Positions 11,732 to 24,451 of a stretch of DNA of 64,000 nucleotides are shown here, piece after piece. Source of the stretch: Pontederia crassipes (Eukaryota; Streptophyta; Magnoliopsida; Commelinales; Pontederiaceae); the NCBI GenBank assembly GCA_030549335.1, contig JAUKPH010000018.1, positions 7,564,001 to 7,628,000 on the forward strand, in the 5' to 3' direction. Every line of letters begins with the position of its first letter. Positions within the stretch are counted from its first letter, which is position 1. The notes under the pieces were generated by a model. The model ran no database searches and had not been told where the DNA came from. It saw only the letters and a program-made list of their open reading frames with translations. Position numbers and translations under genes: made by a program.

Positions 11732-11790
11732 CACATATATTACATATATGTATGCATATACATATACATATGTATGTTTGTATTGAGTAC
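11505..11790. repeat. TATATG/TA-rich microsatellite
   Basis: Nearly 290 bp of TATATG, TATGTA and pure TA units. Overlapping open frames on both strands are artefacts of this composition (alternating Tyr, Met, Ile, Val). Confidence 0.95.
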
Positions 11791-12170
11791 AAATATCATA
11801 TATAAGAAAAAAAATTAAGCACTAATGAGAAGAATATCGCTGTCATTCGATTTTTGAGAAAAGTAATTTTTGATATTTTTTAGGCGCACGAAGAAAAATA
11901 TACCATTTTGAATACTCTTATTAAGTTTGGATATAAAAAATTCTAACAAAATTGACATTTCTAAAAAAAATTTGAAAATTCCATGTCTACTAAACGAGAC
12001 CGTTTGAGCACTCCCGAAAGGTCCGATTTTTTAGAACGCATGTTTTTTAATTTTTTTAGTGGGGCGGAAGGTTTGAGGAATTTTTATAATTATAAAAATA
12101 AAGGTATTTTGAGAATCAGAGGAAACGGAAAACACATGAAACATGAAAGGTTTGCGCCACCTCACCTTTA
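11791..12170. other. Spacer, nothing recognised
   Basis: AT-rich sequence with one 62-codon frame (11983-12171) lacking any known motif. Confidence 0.4.
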
Positions 12171-15100
12171 ATGCAGACTTAGAAATACTAGCAAGCGCAC
12201 TAATCGTTCAAGTAATAAAATGATGAGTATGAAGTATCGTTCCCACGAAGACAAGAAATAAACAATAAATTCTCTTACTTATAAATTGAGAAAAGATAAA
12301 GTTGTGTTTTATGAAAATAAGAAGAATAAATAATATAAATGTAAAGCTATGATCAATGGGGTTTAAATGTATAGAATTGATGAATAAGATTTATCTTGAT
12401 TAATACCACTACTCTTGTATGAAGTCTTAAACAAAAGATGATGGATTAATAAAGTAAAATTCCCAAATTTTTTTAACCAATATTGCAAGCTTTAAATCCT
12501 ATTTTGAAATCAACAAAAGAGATTAATCCTTTCGATTTTTAATCTAATTTATTAAATCTCAAAGCTCATTCAACTGAAATATAAAGTTAAGGACTTTTTC
12601 AAGTCACTTTAACAACAACACAATTGAGTATCTAGCGATTTCTCCAAAAGTGGCATGCAAGAGAAAAATGAGAAAAACTCTAGAGAATCTTAAAACTTTT
12701 TTTCAGATAATAAAAAGATTCAAAGGAATATATCTCGGGCAACAATTAATAAAAGTATCAAACATACTATTGATCCATCAACTAATTGTACGAAGCTTTC
12801 ACAAATTGTTATCATTTTAACTCACAAATGAGTGAAATCCTCTTGTATGCCAGCTAATACACTCCAATACCAAGTAGTCAATTTGGCTATTAATCTTTTT
12901 GCTTCAATCAGCTCACTTTTCAAATGCATTTGAACTCAAATTCAGCTGAAATTTTTCTTTTTGTGGGTAACACTAGCTAACTCTCATGGGTTGGTCAGAA
13001 ATTAGAAAATGTCTACAATGAAGTCAAGGCTTTTGTTTCTATGTTAAATAGGAAAACTTGACTGTTTGTACTAAGGAATCTAAACTTTACTTGAGTTTGA
13101 ACTACTGCTCACTTCATGAACAGAAAAAAATGGAGAAAAAGAAAAAGAACAAAGTTGCATTTCTGCATTGCATGCATGCATTAATAAAGAGAGTTAAATT
13201 CCAAAAGAAATCTCTCCTGAATAAAACCAGGATCTTTATCCTATGACTAGCATGAATAAAAATCAGGTTCAAACATGTTTACTTGCATCATCATGAATAA
13301 AGTCAAGTTTCAAACCTGTTTAACCAGTACAAAAATCTGTTCATCAAGAGATTAGTAGTTCAACCTTTATAGTAAAGTTGACAATCCCTGAAATCCAAAT
13401 CAGTTACTGTTAGTACTTCTTTCATGACTTAAATTTGTTTTAGCCTTTGTGATTCCTCAGCTAGAAATTGGGTTTTGGAAAGAATGGAGTGTTAGCAAAG
13501 TGGAAAACTCATTTGATTTCAATCAGCTGAATCAGAATTCACTTGTGAACTGTTTAATTCAAACCTTGTTCTTAATGTCTGAATGTTTTGCTTGAGGACA
13601 AGCAAAAGACTAAGCTTGGGGGAGTTTGATCACTAGCTGATCATACTAAATTTTCACTCCATTTACACTTAATTTTATATGTACCGAGCCCCTAAAATTG
13701 CCTACATTTGGTTAATTATGCCTAGAATGCATGCATTTATTATTTCTGCATAACACCAATCTGCACTTGGTAATTGAGCTGATTTCACTAGCTGTTTTAC
13801 CCCTTACTTGTTTAATTTTTATTTGTGAACTTTGATGCTTGTTATTCTTGCCCTGCTAGCGGGTATTACAAGGCTACAACTGACTGGAAAAGGAGGGGAG
13901 ACCACTGATTAGCTATCCAAAAAGTAGAGGAATCTGCTGGAAATTCTGCCGGACATGACAGATGGCACAATCAAAAGCTTTGGAAGCTTCTGATTTGAAT
14001 CAAAGGGTGATTAAGGACCAAATAAAAGCTGAAAAATCTGGAGCAGAAAGGGGGGAGCCTCCATTCTGCAAGGGCCTGGACGACGAGCAAGAAGGAGCTG
14101 AAGAGGAGCAACATTCTGATACTCTATCGATAACTTTATATCATCTGATTTCAAGATGCTTTGTATAAATTTCCTTATCTATTTTGCATCAATCTTTGTA
14201 TCTATGATGAGCTAAATCCCAGTTCTCCTAGGATAGGGTAGTAATCTAGTTGTATGTTATGGATGGAGTTTGAACAATGCTGATTTCCTTCTCTGATGTT
14301 GATATCATTCTGATATTAATCTGATTCTGATATTCTGATTTTTGTTGGAACCTGTTCTTGTCATTTTGAAATCCTAATTTTATTGGCAACCGAGAGGTTG
14401 ATTTATGATTTCTTTCTTGTTCAGAAATGAATCAAGATGCAATGATAAGTTCTCTGGTTCAAATATGTAGTTATGAATATGATGCATCCAATTAACTTTT
14501 GTTAATGTGAACCTCATTTGCATTTGCAGCCGAGAGGTTCACTATATGTTCCCTTGATGTTTAGAGATAGACCAAGAGCATTGACATTAATATTGGATCT
14601 AATTACGTTTCTATTTGATTAATTGAGTCAATTGTTTCATCATTATGAATGTTGATTAATTGTGGTATTAATTTTAGACTTACTGCTTTGCCAAATCTGA
14701 GAGGATTATTGGCAATATCAGTAAAGTACTAAGTCTTGTGCTTAATGATAACTTAACATCAGTAAGGATTCATTTCTAATTCAACCTAGCTAACATTCAT
14801 ATGAGAATATGATTATTAGTCCTGATTTAATCCCCATTGTGAGAACAATCTTTTCATAGGTTGAATATGAATTGACTTGCATTGCTGAATTGTTCCAATC
14901 CATCCATAGCTGAATTAGATGAACCCCATTCCTAGGAGAATCTCTCATTAATTGTTAATCCCCTTTAATTTTTCAGCTTAGTAATTAGGTTTCAGTCCAC
15001 ATTAATCACCAAAACACCAAAAACAGTCATTTTCTAGCCTTAGTTTAATTCTGTTTCTTTTATTTTTCCCCATTTCACTGTTTTAACTAACTTAGTCTAG

Positions 15101-15273
15101 GATTAGTCTAGTCTAGATGGTGAGTCTTTAGCCCTCAAATTACTATGGATATGGCACTTCAGTCTACTACTCTGATCTGTGAACTTGAAGTAGAGAGAAT
15201 TGAGGAGTTTGATCACATTTTGGAAAATTCCACTCTATCTCAATTCTGACTCATAATTCAGCAAGTTATCACA
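12171..15273 (+). mobile_element. 3' remnant of a Ty3/gypsy Tat/Athila-like element
   Basis: The phrase TAGCAAGCGCACTAATCG with GTATCGTTCCCACGA (12190-12247) and the block GCTTGAGGACAAGCAAAAG leading into AAGCTTGGGGGAG (13589-13624) are hallmarks I associate with the 3' end of Tat/Athila-lineage elements. The last block contains the polypurine tract. An LTR would start TGATCACTAGC at 13627; ATCACA at 15268-15273 is a possible end. No polymerase domains remain. The lineage call and right boundary are tentative. Confidence 0.5.
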
Positions 15274-15289
15274 CTCCACACACTTCACA

Positions 15290-16806
15290 TCACTATCATA
15301 TAGAACATATTGATATCATTGTTGATTGACTCGAATCATATTTGATCATATTATTATTTGATCCTATTATTATCACCTGACTTTATGGTTGATTATTGAT
15401 CTATTGACATTATTATTGATTGATTATGATCAAATTGTTATCATATCTGATTGATTATCATCATATCTGATTAGATCATTGATTGTAATATTGATCCATT
15501 AATTTTTTTGATGGGGTCATGTTTACCTGAGATAAATTGTTAAAGATAGATATATTAGGTAATTAAGATAAAAGTTGAAAATTATTGGGCCCATATCTAC
15601 TTGGAATGATAGGGCCTTCGGGCTAATTGCGTCTACGGGCTGACAGGGCCTTCAGGCTGATTGCGCCTTGGGGTCGATAGGATCTTCGGACTAATTGCAT
15701 CTTCGGACTGATAAGGCCTTCTGGCTAATTGCGCCTTCGGACTGATGGATAATTGAGTTGAATTGGGAAGATAGTTTAAAAACTATAACTATCTTGTATA
15801 TGATCCTTCGTCTCCCATCATATTCGAAATTATTGATTGACATGATGCAATATGGTATCCCTTAACAATAGAGAGCTCTCATATTACGCCCGAAAGGATT
15901 GATCGTAACTCCAAAGATTGAATTGATAATCGAATTGAATTAATAATTGAATTGACAATAGAATTGCACCCTATTGGCTGATGGATAATTAATTTCACCC
16001 TAATGACTGATGAACTATTGATTTCCCCTTGTGGCTGATGGATAATCGAATTGCGCCTTTAAGGCTGATGGATAATAAATTGTTGCCTTTGTATCTGATT
16101 ATAAATTGATAATTGTTATTGTGGCCTTCATGGATCTTTGACCAATTGGAAATTGATAATTGTTAATTGAATTATTGATTGTTGAATTGTGTCTTTCATT
16201 GACCTCTGGCCAATTGGTGATTGATTACAAGTAATTGGTATTAAATTGATAATTGTTATTGAATTGAATTGAGATATTATTGATTATAGATAATTGCAAT
16301 TGATGGGTCATCAGTAGTTGATGATATGGATTATTGCCATGATTGATCAATTGACTATTCCAATTGTTATTTGTTAATTGATAATATTTTTCTGATCAAT
16401 CATAAATTGTTTATAGATAATTATTTATTGATAGTATTGATATTGATCCATGCTTCATATTGATAATTGTTATGGGTGACCTTACGTATTGAGTTATCTC
16501 ATTAGGCTTTATCCCTGTATTTGTATCTATACAGGTGATGGTGATGGTGATGGCGATGGTGAGACGGTTGGTGGCTCCTCTTACGCATGACATGAACATT
16601 GATATAGGGTCAATTATTGTATAGATATGGGTCCTAATGGATGTTGTATATATGGTTTTTGCATATTGTATAAATTATTGTAAATTAAGTCTTCCTCTAT
16701 TGTAAATCAACATGTTGACTGGTCATAGTTAAATCATAGAATTGGGCGACGACACTGAGATAGTTTTCTAGGCAGGCAAAAGAGAAAAAAATCTCGGAGC
16801 GTTACA
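15290..16806. repeat. Truncated LTR-like sequence related to 7.4-9.0 kb
   Basis: The phrase AAATTGTTAAAGATAGAT with AAGATAAAAGTTGAAA appears both here (15534-15575) and at 7661-7708. Both regions continue with TTGAT-rich low complexity. The right end reads GGAGCGTTACA (to 16806), an LTR-like CA end, after which old LTR sequence resumes. No matching left end was found. Confidence 0.5.
15610..15747. repeat. 34-bp minisatellite, four units
   Basis: The unit AGGGCCTTCGGGCTAATTGC and its variants start at 15611, 15645, 15679 and 15713, exactly 34 bp apart. Looser GGCTGATGGATAAT derivatives trail on to about 16090. Confidence 0.9.
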
Positions 16807-17300
16807 ACAATTGTCAACTTTTAACCCAATTAGAACTAGCATGGCAATACAATCACATCGTTAATACATCAAATAAAAGTTTCATGAATAACATTACATA
16901 TGAAGTGCACAAAGCATCATACATATTCACAAAGAAAAACCGGATGAGTAAAACTTAACTTCTTCAAATCGGATGGACAACTAAACTTCGACACCTTTTC
17001 ATCCATTCATTATTTTTAATTTTTTATGAGTAAAACTTACCCAAATAATTATTGCAATAACAATCATGAATTTAAGTAGATTACGATGCATCCTCAATCA
17101 AAATTTCTATTGAGAACAAAGTGTTTTTGAATCTCTCAATCCAAATAAAAACAACATTGAGAGGGGAGAAAGTGGCTTGAATATCTTTTACATACTAAGA
17201 GGTTAGAATATAATATCTCAAATACGATTCGGATATAAATATATGTGTCAATAATTATCATATGATTGATAACTAATATGATATATGTGTTAAGGTATGA
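16807..17300. repeat. Old gypsy LTR (family B), right piece
   Basis: The phrases CATGGCAATAC, TTTCATGAATAACA and AAGTGCACAAAGCATCA (16840-16920) match 23027-23110 in the family-B LTR. This is the continuation of the fragment that ends at 9893. Confidence 0.55.
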
Positions 17301-17399
17301 ATTTTAACTCAAAGTGTTAGATCGTCGAAATTGTCAAAAAATCGTCTAAGGCATGAAAATATGATTTTAAGAAATATGAGAATTTAGAAAATCAAAGTC

Positions 17400-19960
17400 C
17401 CAGTAATTATTCTTATATATAAAGTTATGTTTAATGTGAATTTTAATAAATTTTAGGTGGGGTCTTAGTTAGGTAAAATGAAGGCGTAAAAATAGAAAAT
17501 CCAGAAAAACTATCATTTTTATTCTTCAGACAAAAATGTAAATATTGATTTATTGCTTTTTTATTTTTTATAAATATTTTATTTGAATTCAGGTGGGAAG
17601 TAGTTTCTTATTTACATGTAAGAGTCATTTAAGTAAATGAATAAATATCATTTACTTAAATGATCCTTGCACGTAAATCACTCAAAGTTCAAGGGCAAAA
17701 TGATCCTCCAATTTTAACTAGCCTTGATGCGGTTCAGGTGGCCATATCTTTTACCCTCCCAGACTTTCACCATATCCCTCTCCAATCCTTTACTAACCCC
17801 ATCCGAGCTCCAAGGGAAAACAATAACATCTTTTTAGTGCTTGGAGGAATTGGAGGAAAGGAGAAGAATTCAGGGTTACAAATAGTAGTAAGTCACTTTA
17901 CCATCCTCCTGCTCATTGCAATCACATAATTTTGTAACTAAGAGTTCTATGAATTTTCCTTATTCTCTTCAGTCCATAGTTTCCTAACTCATGACGAAAA
18001 ACAAATAGTTTGAAGTAAACTTGAAGCCAAGAAACTAGCTAGACTTTTACATGCCTTCATATTGCTTAAAAATTATTAAATTAATTTTGGTGAATGCCTT
18101 ATGAGTCTACTTTCCCCGAGCCTTGGAGTCATATTAATCTGTTGTATATAGGACTTCATCTTTAAGGCACTATAATCCCATCTTCCAAAATTGTTGCCTA
18201 ATTTTTAGTAAATAAAATATGTTATAGAATTATTTTATAATTTATGTCCAGAAGGATACAAATGTCAAGATTCTTATACAATTGGAATCTCATGAAAAGG
18301 TTGTGTCTAGTGAAAGTAATGTGTTTTACCGAACTTTAGCAAGTATGTCAGAATGAAATTTAGGGCACATTATGCTAGTGTCTGTTAAATTTATTGTACT
18401 CCGTCTGAAATGATATAAATTCTAATAATTTTATGAGGTAACCAATAGGATGTATAATTTTAGAAAAAAAGGTTGGAAGTATCAGAGTAGGAGTTGTGTA
18501 CTAATTGATATAAATAATAAAAGTAAGGTCATGAAGACTGTTGGAACACAGAAACAAATATAAATCTTAGGTTGAATAAAATAAAAAAATCAAAACATTT
18601 ATAGATTAAGATTATCGAGCTAAGTAAAATTGGAATCATGTGATTTTATTATTTATATTAAGAGTTATGAATTTTCTTAACTAGGTGTGTAATCAACCAT
18701 AATACAAGGTGTGATTAATTGAATTGCTTGGGCCATATAGAATGTGTAAATGACATAGAATCTTTTTGTTGGTATGGTTGTATATGTTTGACACATATGT
18801 CCTAAGAGTAATATGAATCTATATTCTTGTTATAGAGTTAGATGAATGATAAAAAAAATAAATCAGGAAACATCTTGAGTGATCGTTTAAGTAAGTTGGC
18901 TTCTCCTGCTCCCTGTATTCACCTATTTTGAATTTGGTATGACATTGATTGTTATTTATATCGAATGTGACTTTGGATATACTTTTATGAAAATCATGTT
19001 GGAATGATAGATCATTTTATTGCACATTTGAAAAGCATATGTAATATGTTATGAATTGATATTGTAAAGTGTAATCCTATTTCGCTTAAATAAATGATCG
19101 ATACGATTCCTCTTATGATATTTGAGATATGTTTGTTCACGATGAATAATCCATATGCATCTATTTGTATCATGCATTTGCATGTATGACGGTTGGAGCT
19201 AAGTGCTACACCACTGATCACGATGGGAGCCACTTTTAAAATCCAATCCATTATTTTGTTCTCTAAAAATGGGATAAAATAATATGTAGATAAGTGTCGA
19301 GTGGAACTAAGTGCTACATCATGAGAAATTATGATGGGAGCGACCTATAGAACATGTATGAGCCATCTCTGGAAGCCATCTATCTCTTTCTAATATGTAT
19401 GGTGGTTGGAGTAAAGTGCTATATCGTTGATCACGATGAAGCCACCTCTATAATTTAATTCATCATTTTGTGTCTCAAAAATAGAATGAGATAAGATGGA
19501 GTTAAGTATCGTGCGGGGTTAAGTGTACATCATGAGAATTATGGTGGGAGTCACCTCGAGAATCCATATGAACCACCTCTAGTATCTATGCATTCATATG
19601 AGTGTGTTGCATATGCATACACATATTTGATATACGTTTTTAATGATATTGATTGCAATTCAAGTTTTGATGCTTTTGATTAAAAGATTTCCTATGTAAT
19701 TATCATATGAAAATACCTATTTTGATATTACGATTATTACATGTCTTTTGTGTGAATTGATTATATGATAACACATAAATTATAAGTTATCAATTTATTG
19801 AGCTATTTTTTACTCACTCTGTTGTTTCTAATAATTTTCAAATCAATATAGTATGTTTATTTGGACAACACGATTTTATAATCCTAGCAGGGTTTATGCA
19901 TATTGATGCTAAAGTATTGAGGGAATTTGTATCTTTCATGTCCTTTTATTAGGAGATCGA
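17400..19960 (+). repeat. Diverged copy of long LTR family C
   Basis: Shared runs include TATGTTATAGAATTA (18217), GAAATTTAGGGCACAT against GAAATTTAGGACATAT at 48891, TAAGTTGGCTTCTCCTGCTC (18892) and the AGCTAAGTGCTACATC repeat block (19190-19570). All align in order with 48700-49870. The ends have decayed, so the limits are approximate. This is the oldest-looking of three family-C copies. Confidence 0.6.
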
Positions 19961-21239
19961 AGGCATTGATTTTTTGTGTTATACATGTGTAATTTGTATT
20001 TGTATTACAAATAAGTTAATTTGTGAAATGCAAAAGGAAATTTAAATGCAATTTGTCATTCTAATTAACCTCAACTCAAACTCCCACCTCTCGGCTTGGG
20101 ATTCACATTAAGGAATCATCAGTCGATAGGCAAACCTGAGTTCTTTTCTATTTTTTTGTCCTGTGAAATAGCTTTCCTGATTTGACTGACTTTGCCTAAG
20201 ACATCAGCGTCTCTCGCCTGAGAGGATATACTATTCCTCAACGACATACATGCCGAGAGGTGGGGTAGCCACTGACTTACGACTAAGAGCTCCTGATGGA
20301 GTGAGACCAAGAGGCAGGCTCAGACTATTTCCCATAGTTTTATTGTGGTTCTTCTCTTGTCCGAATGAGTATGATCTTCAGATGTTGTTGACCTTGGCCC
20401 GAAAAGGCAATCTATTCCCTAAACGTCACATGCGAGCCGAGAGGTTGGATGGTTGTTTTTTTATGTCAAAAAAATCATCCACGATCAGATGCTTGCTTGG
20501 AATGTTTTCGTGTCTTTATCTATTTTTGCTCGAACTGGACCTAAGGGTATCCACCCAAGATGGAGTATTACTTGTTAGGACCCAGTACAGACCGAGAGGT
20601 TGGTTGGGCCCCCATTAAGACTCGAAAATCTCTTAAGTTCAGAAGTAGGGGCATGCCATGACATACCCCATCTAGGTACTTGACATTTAGAACATCTTAT
20701 CATCATGAGAACTTGACAGACTAGACGATGGCCCCACGTGTAAGTCCAATAGTTGGCAAGCACGAGAATGACACGACTGCTCGACGACATTTACCATGAG
20801 TGGGGGCATTTGCTTTCATTTCATTTGTTTTTCATTGGTATATAATACAAAAGTCTCGAAACTAACCCCTTAAGACTTAGTGTTCATCTCTGTAGATCTT
20901 TATCCCTATCTTTTTTTTGTTTTTTTCTCTTGTTTCTGCTTACATAAAAATTTCTAAAAGTTAGTGTAATTTCATTTGTGGTGATATCAAGTTTAGATTT
21001 TCTCACTTTGAACAATATCCCTAGACTTAGCTTTTCCTTGAAATCAATTTTAATGTGAACTTTTCGATGTTGTCTTGTGGATCGACCCTTAAATACTACA
21101 TCAATGTTGTGCGCATGTAGTCTTGACGTGTATGCTAAGAATTTTATAAATTTTAAAGTTTATTCGGGATTTTTTTGCTACGTGGAGGCACTTCCATTAG
21201 TGGGGACATGTCATGACTTAAGGGAAAGTTGATCCGAGT
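19961..21239. other. No feature recognised
   Basis: By position this should be internal sequence of the decayed minus-strand gypsy element whose gag lies at 21240-21700, but no protease or polymerase motif could be read. The phrase CCGAGAGG recurs at several points (for example 20253, 20437 and 20590), without explanation. Confidence 0.4.
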
Positions 21240-21700
21240 TATTCCCACTAGAATTATTGAATCAGTTTGTTAAGGTATTCTTCGACTGTCATGCTCCTAT
21301 TTGTGATTCATGAATTCGTCTTGCTTTTGATCTTGGATATAAAGGGGGAGGTAGTGATTCCTAAAAGTCTTCTTGAAGTCCTTCCAAGTTATGTCTTCAT
21401 TTTCACCAAGTTGAGTCCTTGTTATAAACCTCCACCAATGATGACCTTGGTCAACCTAGCAAAATTGACCATATGCTATTTAAATAATTCATTGTTCGAA
21501 ACTTCTCAATGATGGTGTGCCACCACACTTTAGTCATATCTGAGTTGCTTTCCCATCAAAAGTTCTATGATTTAGCGTCGGGAATTTCTCAATTAATGAG
21601 TAGTCAGGGTGGTTTGATATCTTGCATTCCTCTCCATTGCTTCAGCCCATCAATTCATGCTTCCAATGATATCATATTCCCTAAAATCATTTCTCCGATA
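21240..21700 (-). pseudogene. Ty3/gypsy gag remnant
   Basis: Minus-strand translation across shifting frames gives the Gag order L-N-H-R-T-F-D-G-K-A, then H-T-I-I-E-K-F, then T-W-K-D-F-K-K-T-F-R-N-H-Y and an E-H-D-S-R-R block. This matches the usual gypsy pattern (P-T-F-x-G, W, T-W-x-x-F, Y-F/L-P). Several stops and frameshifts are present. It sits ~190 bp inside the end of the family-B LTR at 21892 and reads away from it, so the two probably belong to the same dead element. Confidence 0.6.
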
Positions 21701-23550
21701 TGAGTTGTCTACTTCCATTCTTTTCAAAATAAAGATCAACCATACATTCGTTGGTAATATGAAACACACAAAAGGAATCTCACTTTATATACTCTTGATT
21801 TTTTATGGTACTCGTGACGGTTGAACATAAACTTAGACTTCTTAGAAATACATTACATATACTTGGGTTATAACTTTGCTTCGATAGCAACTGTAATAGT
21901 CCAAAAACCATCCAAAAGTTCATGACATTTAAAGGAATTTCTATCCATTAGTCTGTTCGTCAATAATTTAATAATAACCAATGAAAGACTTAACAATTTA
22001 AAGAGGTTCAATTTGATCAGATCATAAAATATAAAATAGTATAATCTTTTTAGTAGTTCAAAGCTTTAATCATAAGCTCTAAATCATAAAATGACTCAAT
22101 GTTCTTTAACTATCACATTAACTCTAGACATGTTCAACCTCTTTGTCATGATCTTGAGTCGTTATCCTTATTCGTGATCACCTACATAGATTCAGAGATC
22201 ATGATTTCTCTGTTAGAGTATATAAAAATCATGCATGTCATGTCCTATAATCATGATACTACATGATATGTATTTGACATTATAAAATCATAATAACGCA
22301 TGTCATGAACTATTTCTTAAGCCTTACATGTCATAACAATATACATTCTATTCATAACATGATAAATTTAAAACTTAAATCTATTCATTATATTCATCAA
22401 ACAATAATAAAAAACATACTTTCATTCAATTTTTGCTTTTGAATTCCCAAATTAACATCATTCCTCATTGAATTCATAACATCCAACGTAAACATTTTCT
22501 TTTGGATATCATTCTTTCTTTACCTTGTTACATAACATTTTAAGGAGTTTGTTTTTAGCTCTATTTGCATTTCTTAATTACATAACATCATTACTTTCTT
22601 CCTTTCATTTTGACGTGCTTTAACATTTTGTCATGGTTGCTTTATAACTCTTTGGACATTTATTCGTTCTTGTTTGTTTCATCTTCATCATATAACATCT
22701 TTGAAGTTCACCATGACTTCAAATTCTTTAAATTTATGATATCTTTCATTTTTTCACTTAATTAAAAGGCATAGGGAGACATCATTACATTGGTTAAGTA
22801 GGCCATGAGGTCACTATGCCCTTAAAAAATCTCAAGCACTTTATAGGTGATGGTATTATTTTTTTGAAAAGTCTCAATCATTGTAAGGTCAAAGACATTT
22901 ACTTTTCAACTTTAATTTTAATCAGTGTCGAGATATTTCCTTCAATTGATACTTTATTATGGTCAGTAATAGATCAAACATATCACCAATATAATTTTCA
23001 TCTTTTAGCCTAATTTAAGATTGATCATGGCAATACGATGTTTAGGTGATAGTTAATATATCAATCATGGTTTCATAAATAACAATACACATAAAGTGCA
23101 CAAAGCATCACAAAACATAATAAATAAAAAAATCAATACATTTGGGATGCATATAAAGATTTACAAAGACATTCAAAATATTAATATAACAAGAGTTGAC
23201 ATGAAAAATGTAATATGTTACTTTCTTAATTAGACAATTGTGATATATCAGTTGTAAATATAATTAAAATATGAAGACTAAGTGACATTAGTGATTTGAA
23301 AAGTATAATGTATCAATTGAAGAATATCTTCATGTTGTTCATGGAAGTGAAGTTGGAAAATAAAATTTCTTACACTTCATATGTATGTATTTTTCGAGAA
23401 TAAACTTTCTCATACTTGCAATCGTACGTGTGTTTATAAGATTCCTTGGGCATTGAGCATATATCTTCCAAGGCTAACTAGTCGGAATGACTTGGTCCTT
23501 TAACTATGTTAAGATTAAAGATGTCGTAAGACAAACAAATTGTTTAGAGT

Positions 23551-23966
23551 TGTTGATAATGCCTTGAATCTGAACCCAATTGTAACCTTGTATGGTCCCC
23601 CTATTAGTAAGGTGCTTCAGCAAATTTCCCCTATAGGGATCCCCTTGAGGGGGTTGCAAGGGGGCGGAGCCCCCTGAGCGAATTTTTTTTTAGGGGTATT
23701 ATGTATGTGATTCGAAATTAATTTATTTTGTTATCACGAGATAGGTGTCCTATTTTGGGAAATTAATTCAGAGTTCCAGTTGGTCTGTTATTCCTATCAT
23801 TTGTTAAAGGGAGTACCTATATAAACTTCCTAGGGGTCCAAAGAGAAAAACAATACGATCTTGTAATCCTCTTCTGTTTCTTCTATTTAATAAAATTCTA
23901 CTTCACCTTAAATTTCTCGAGTTCTTTGTCGCGATGCATAATTTCTCTCGTGCAGAAATCCTAACA
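23551..23966 (+). repeat. 5' LTR of the copia element
   Basis: 416 bp, TGTTG...AACA. It contains a TATATAAAC box (~23818) and an AATAAAATTC signal (~23889). It is followed by GATATAAGAGCG, a degenerate iMet primer site (23970-23981). Confidence 0.9.
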
Positions 23967-24451
23967 AACTGATATAAGAGCGAGGGTTCATCGTCGATCC
24001 TCTGTCATCATAGAGATGGCATCGCACAACGTGAGCATCGAGAAATTCACGGGACGAAATAGTTTCAGTTTCTGGTAGATCAAGATGAGAGCACTTCTGA
24101 AACAACAATGAGTCTGGGCGTTGCTCGCGAACATGTCGAAGAACAAACCAAAGAAGGAAGACTCGAAGGTCAAAGAAAAGGAGTCCGACCTCGCAAGTTT
24201 GGCGGCACAAGAAAAGAAGGCGCACTCAACGATCCTGTTGTGTCTAGCGGATGAGGTTATTATCGAAGTCGCTGATCAAGAAATGACGGCTTGTCTGTGA
24301 TCGAAACTTGAGAGTCTTTACATAACCAAGTCTCTGACCAACAAGTTGTTGTTGAAGCAACGTCTATTTGCCCTCCGCATGCAAGAATGTACCCTCCGAA
24401 TGATCATCTTGATCAGATGAATACTCTGTTGATGAAATTACGAAATATAAA

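Noticed and set aside
11438-11792. Several open frames on both strands
   Set aside because: They are translations of the TATATG microsatellite.
13962-14168. 68-codon frame with charged residues
   Set aside because: It lies in the putative LTR of a gypsy remnant and has no recognisable motif.
23627-23690. G-rich block in the copia LTR as a possible regulatory G-quadruplex
   Set aside because: GGGGG runs are there, but similar GC-rich stems are common in plant LTRs and nothing else supports a function.
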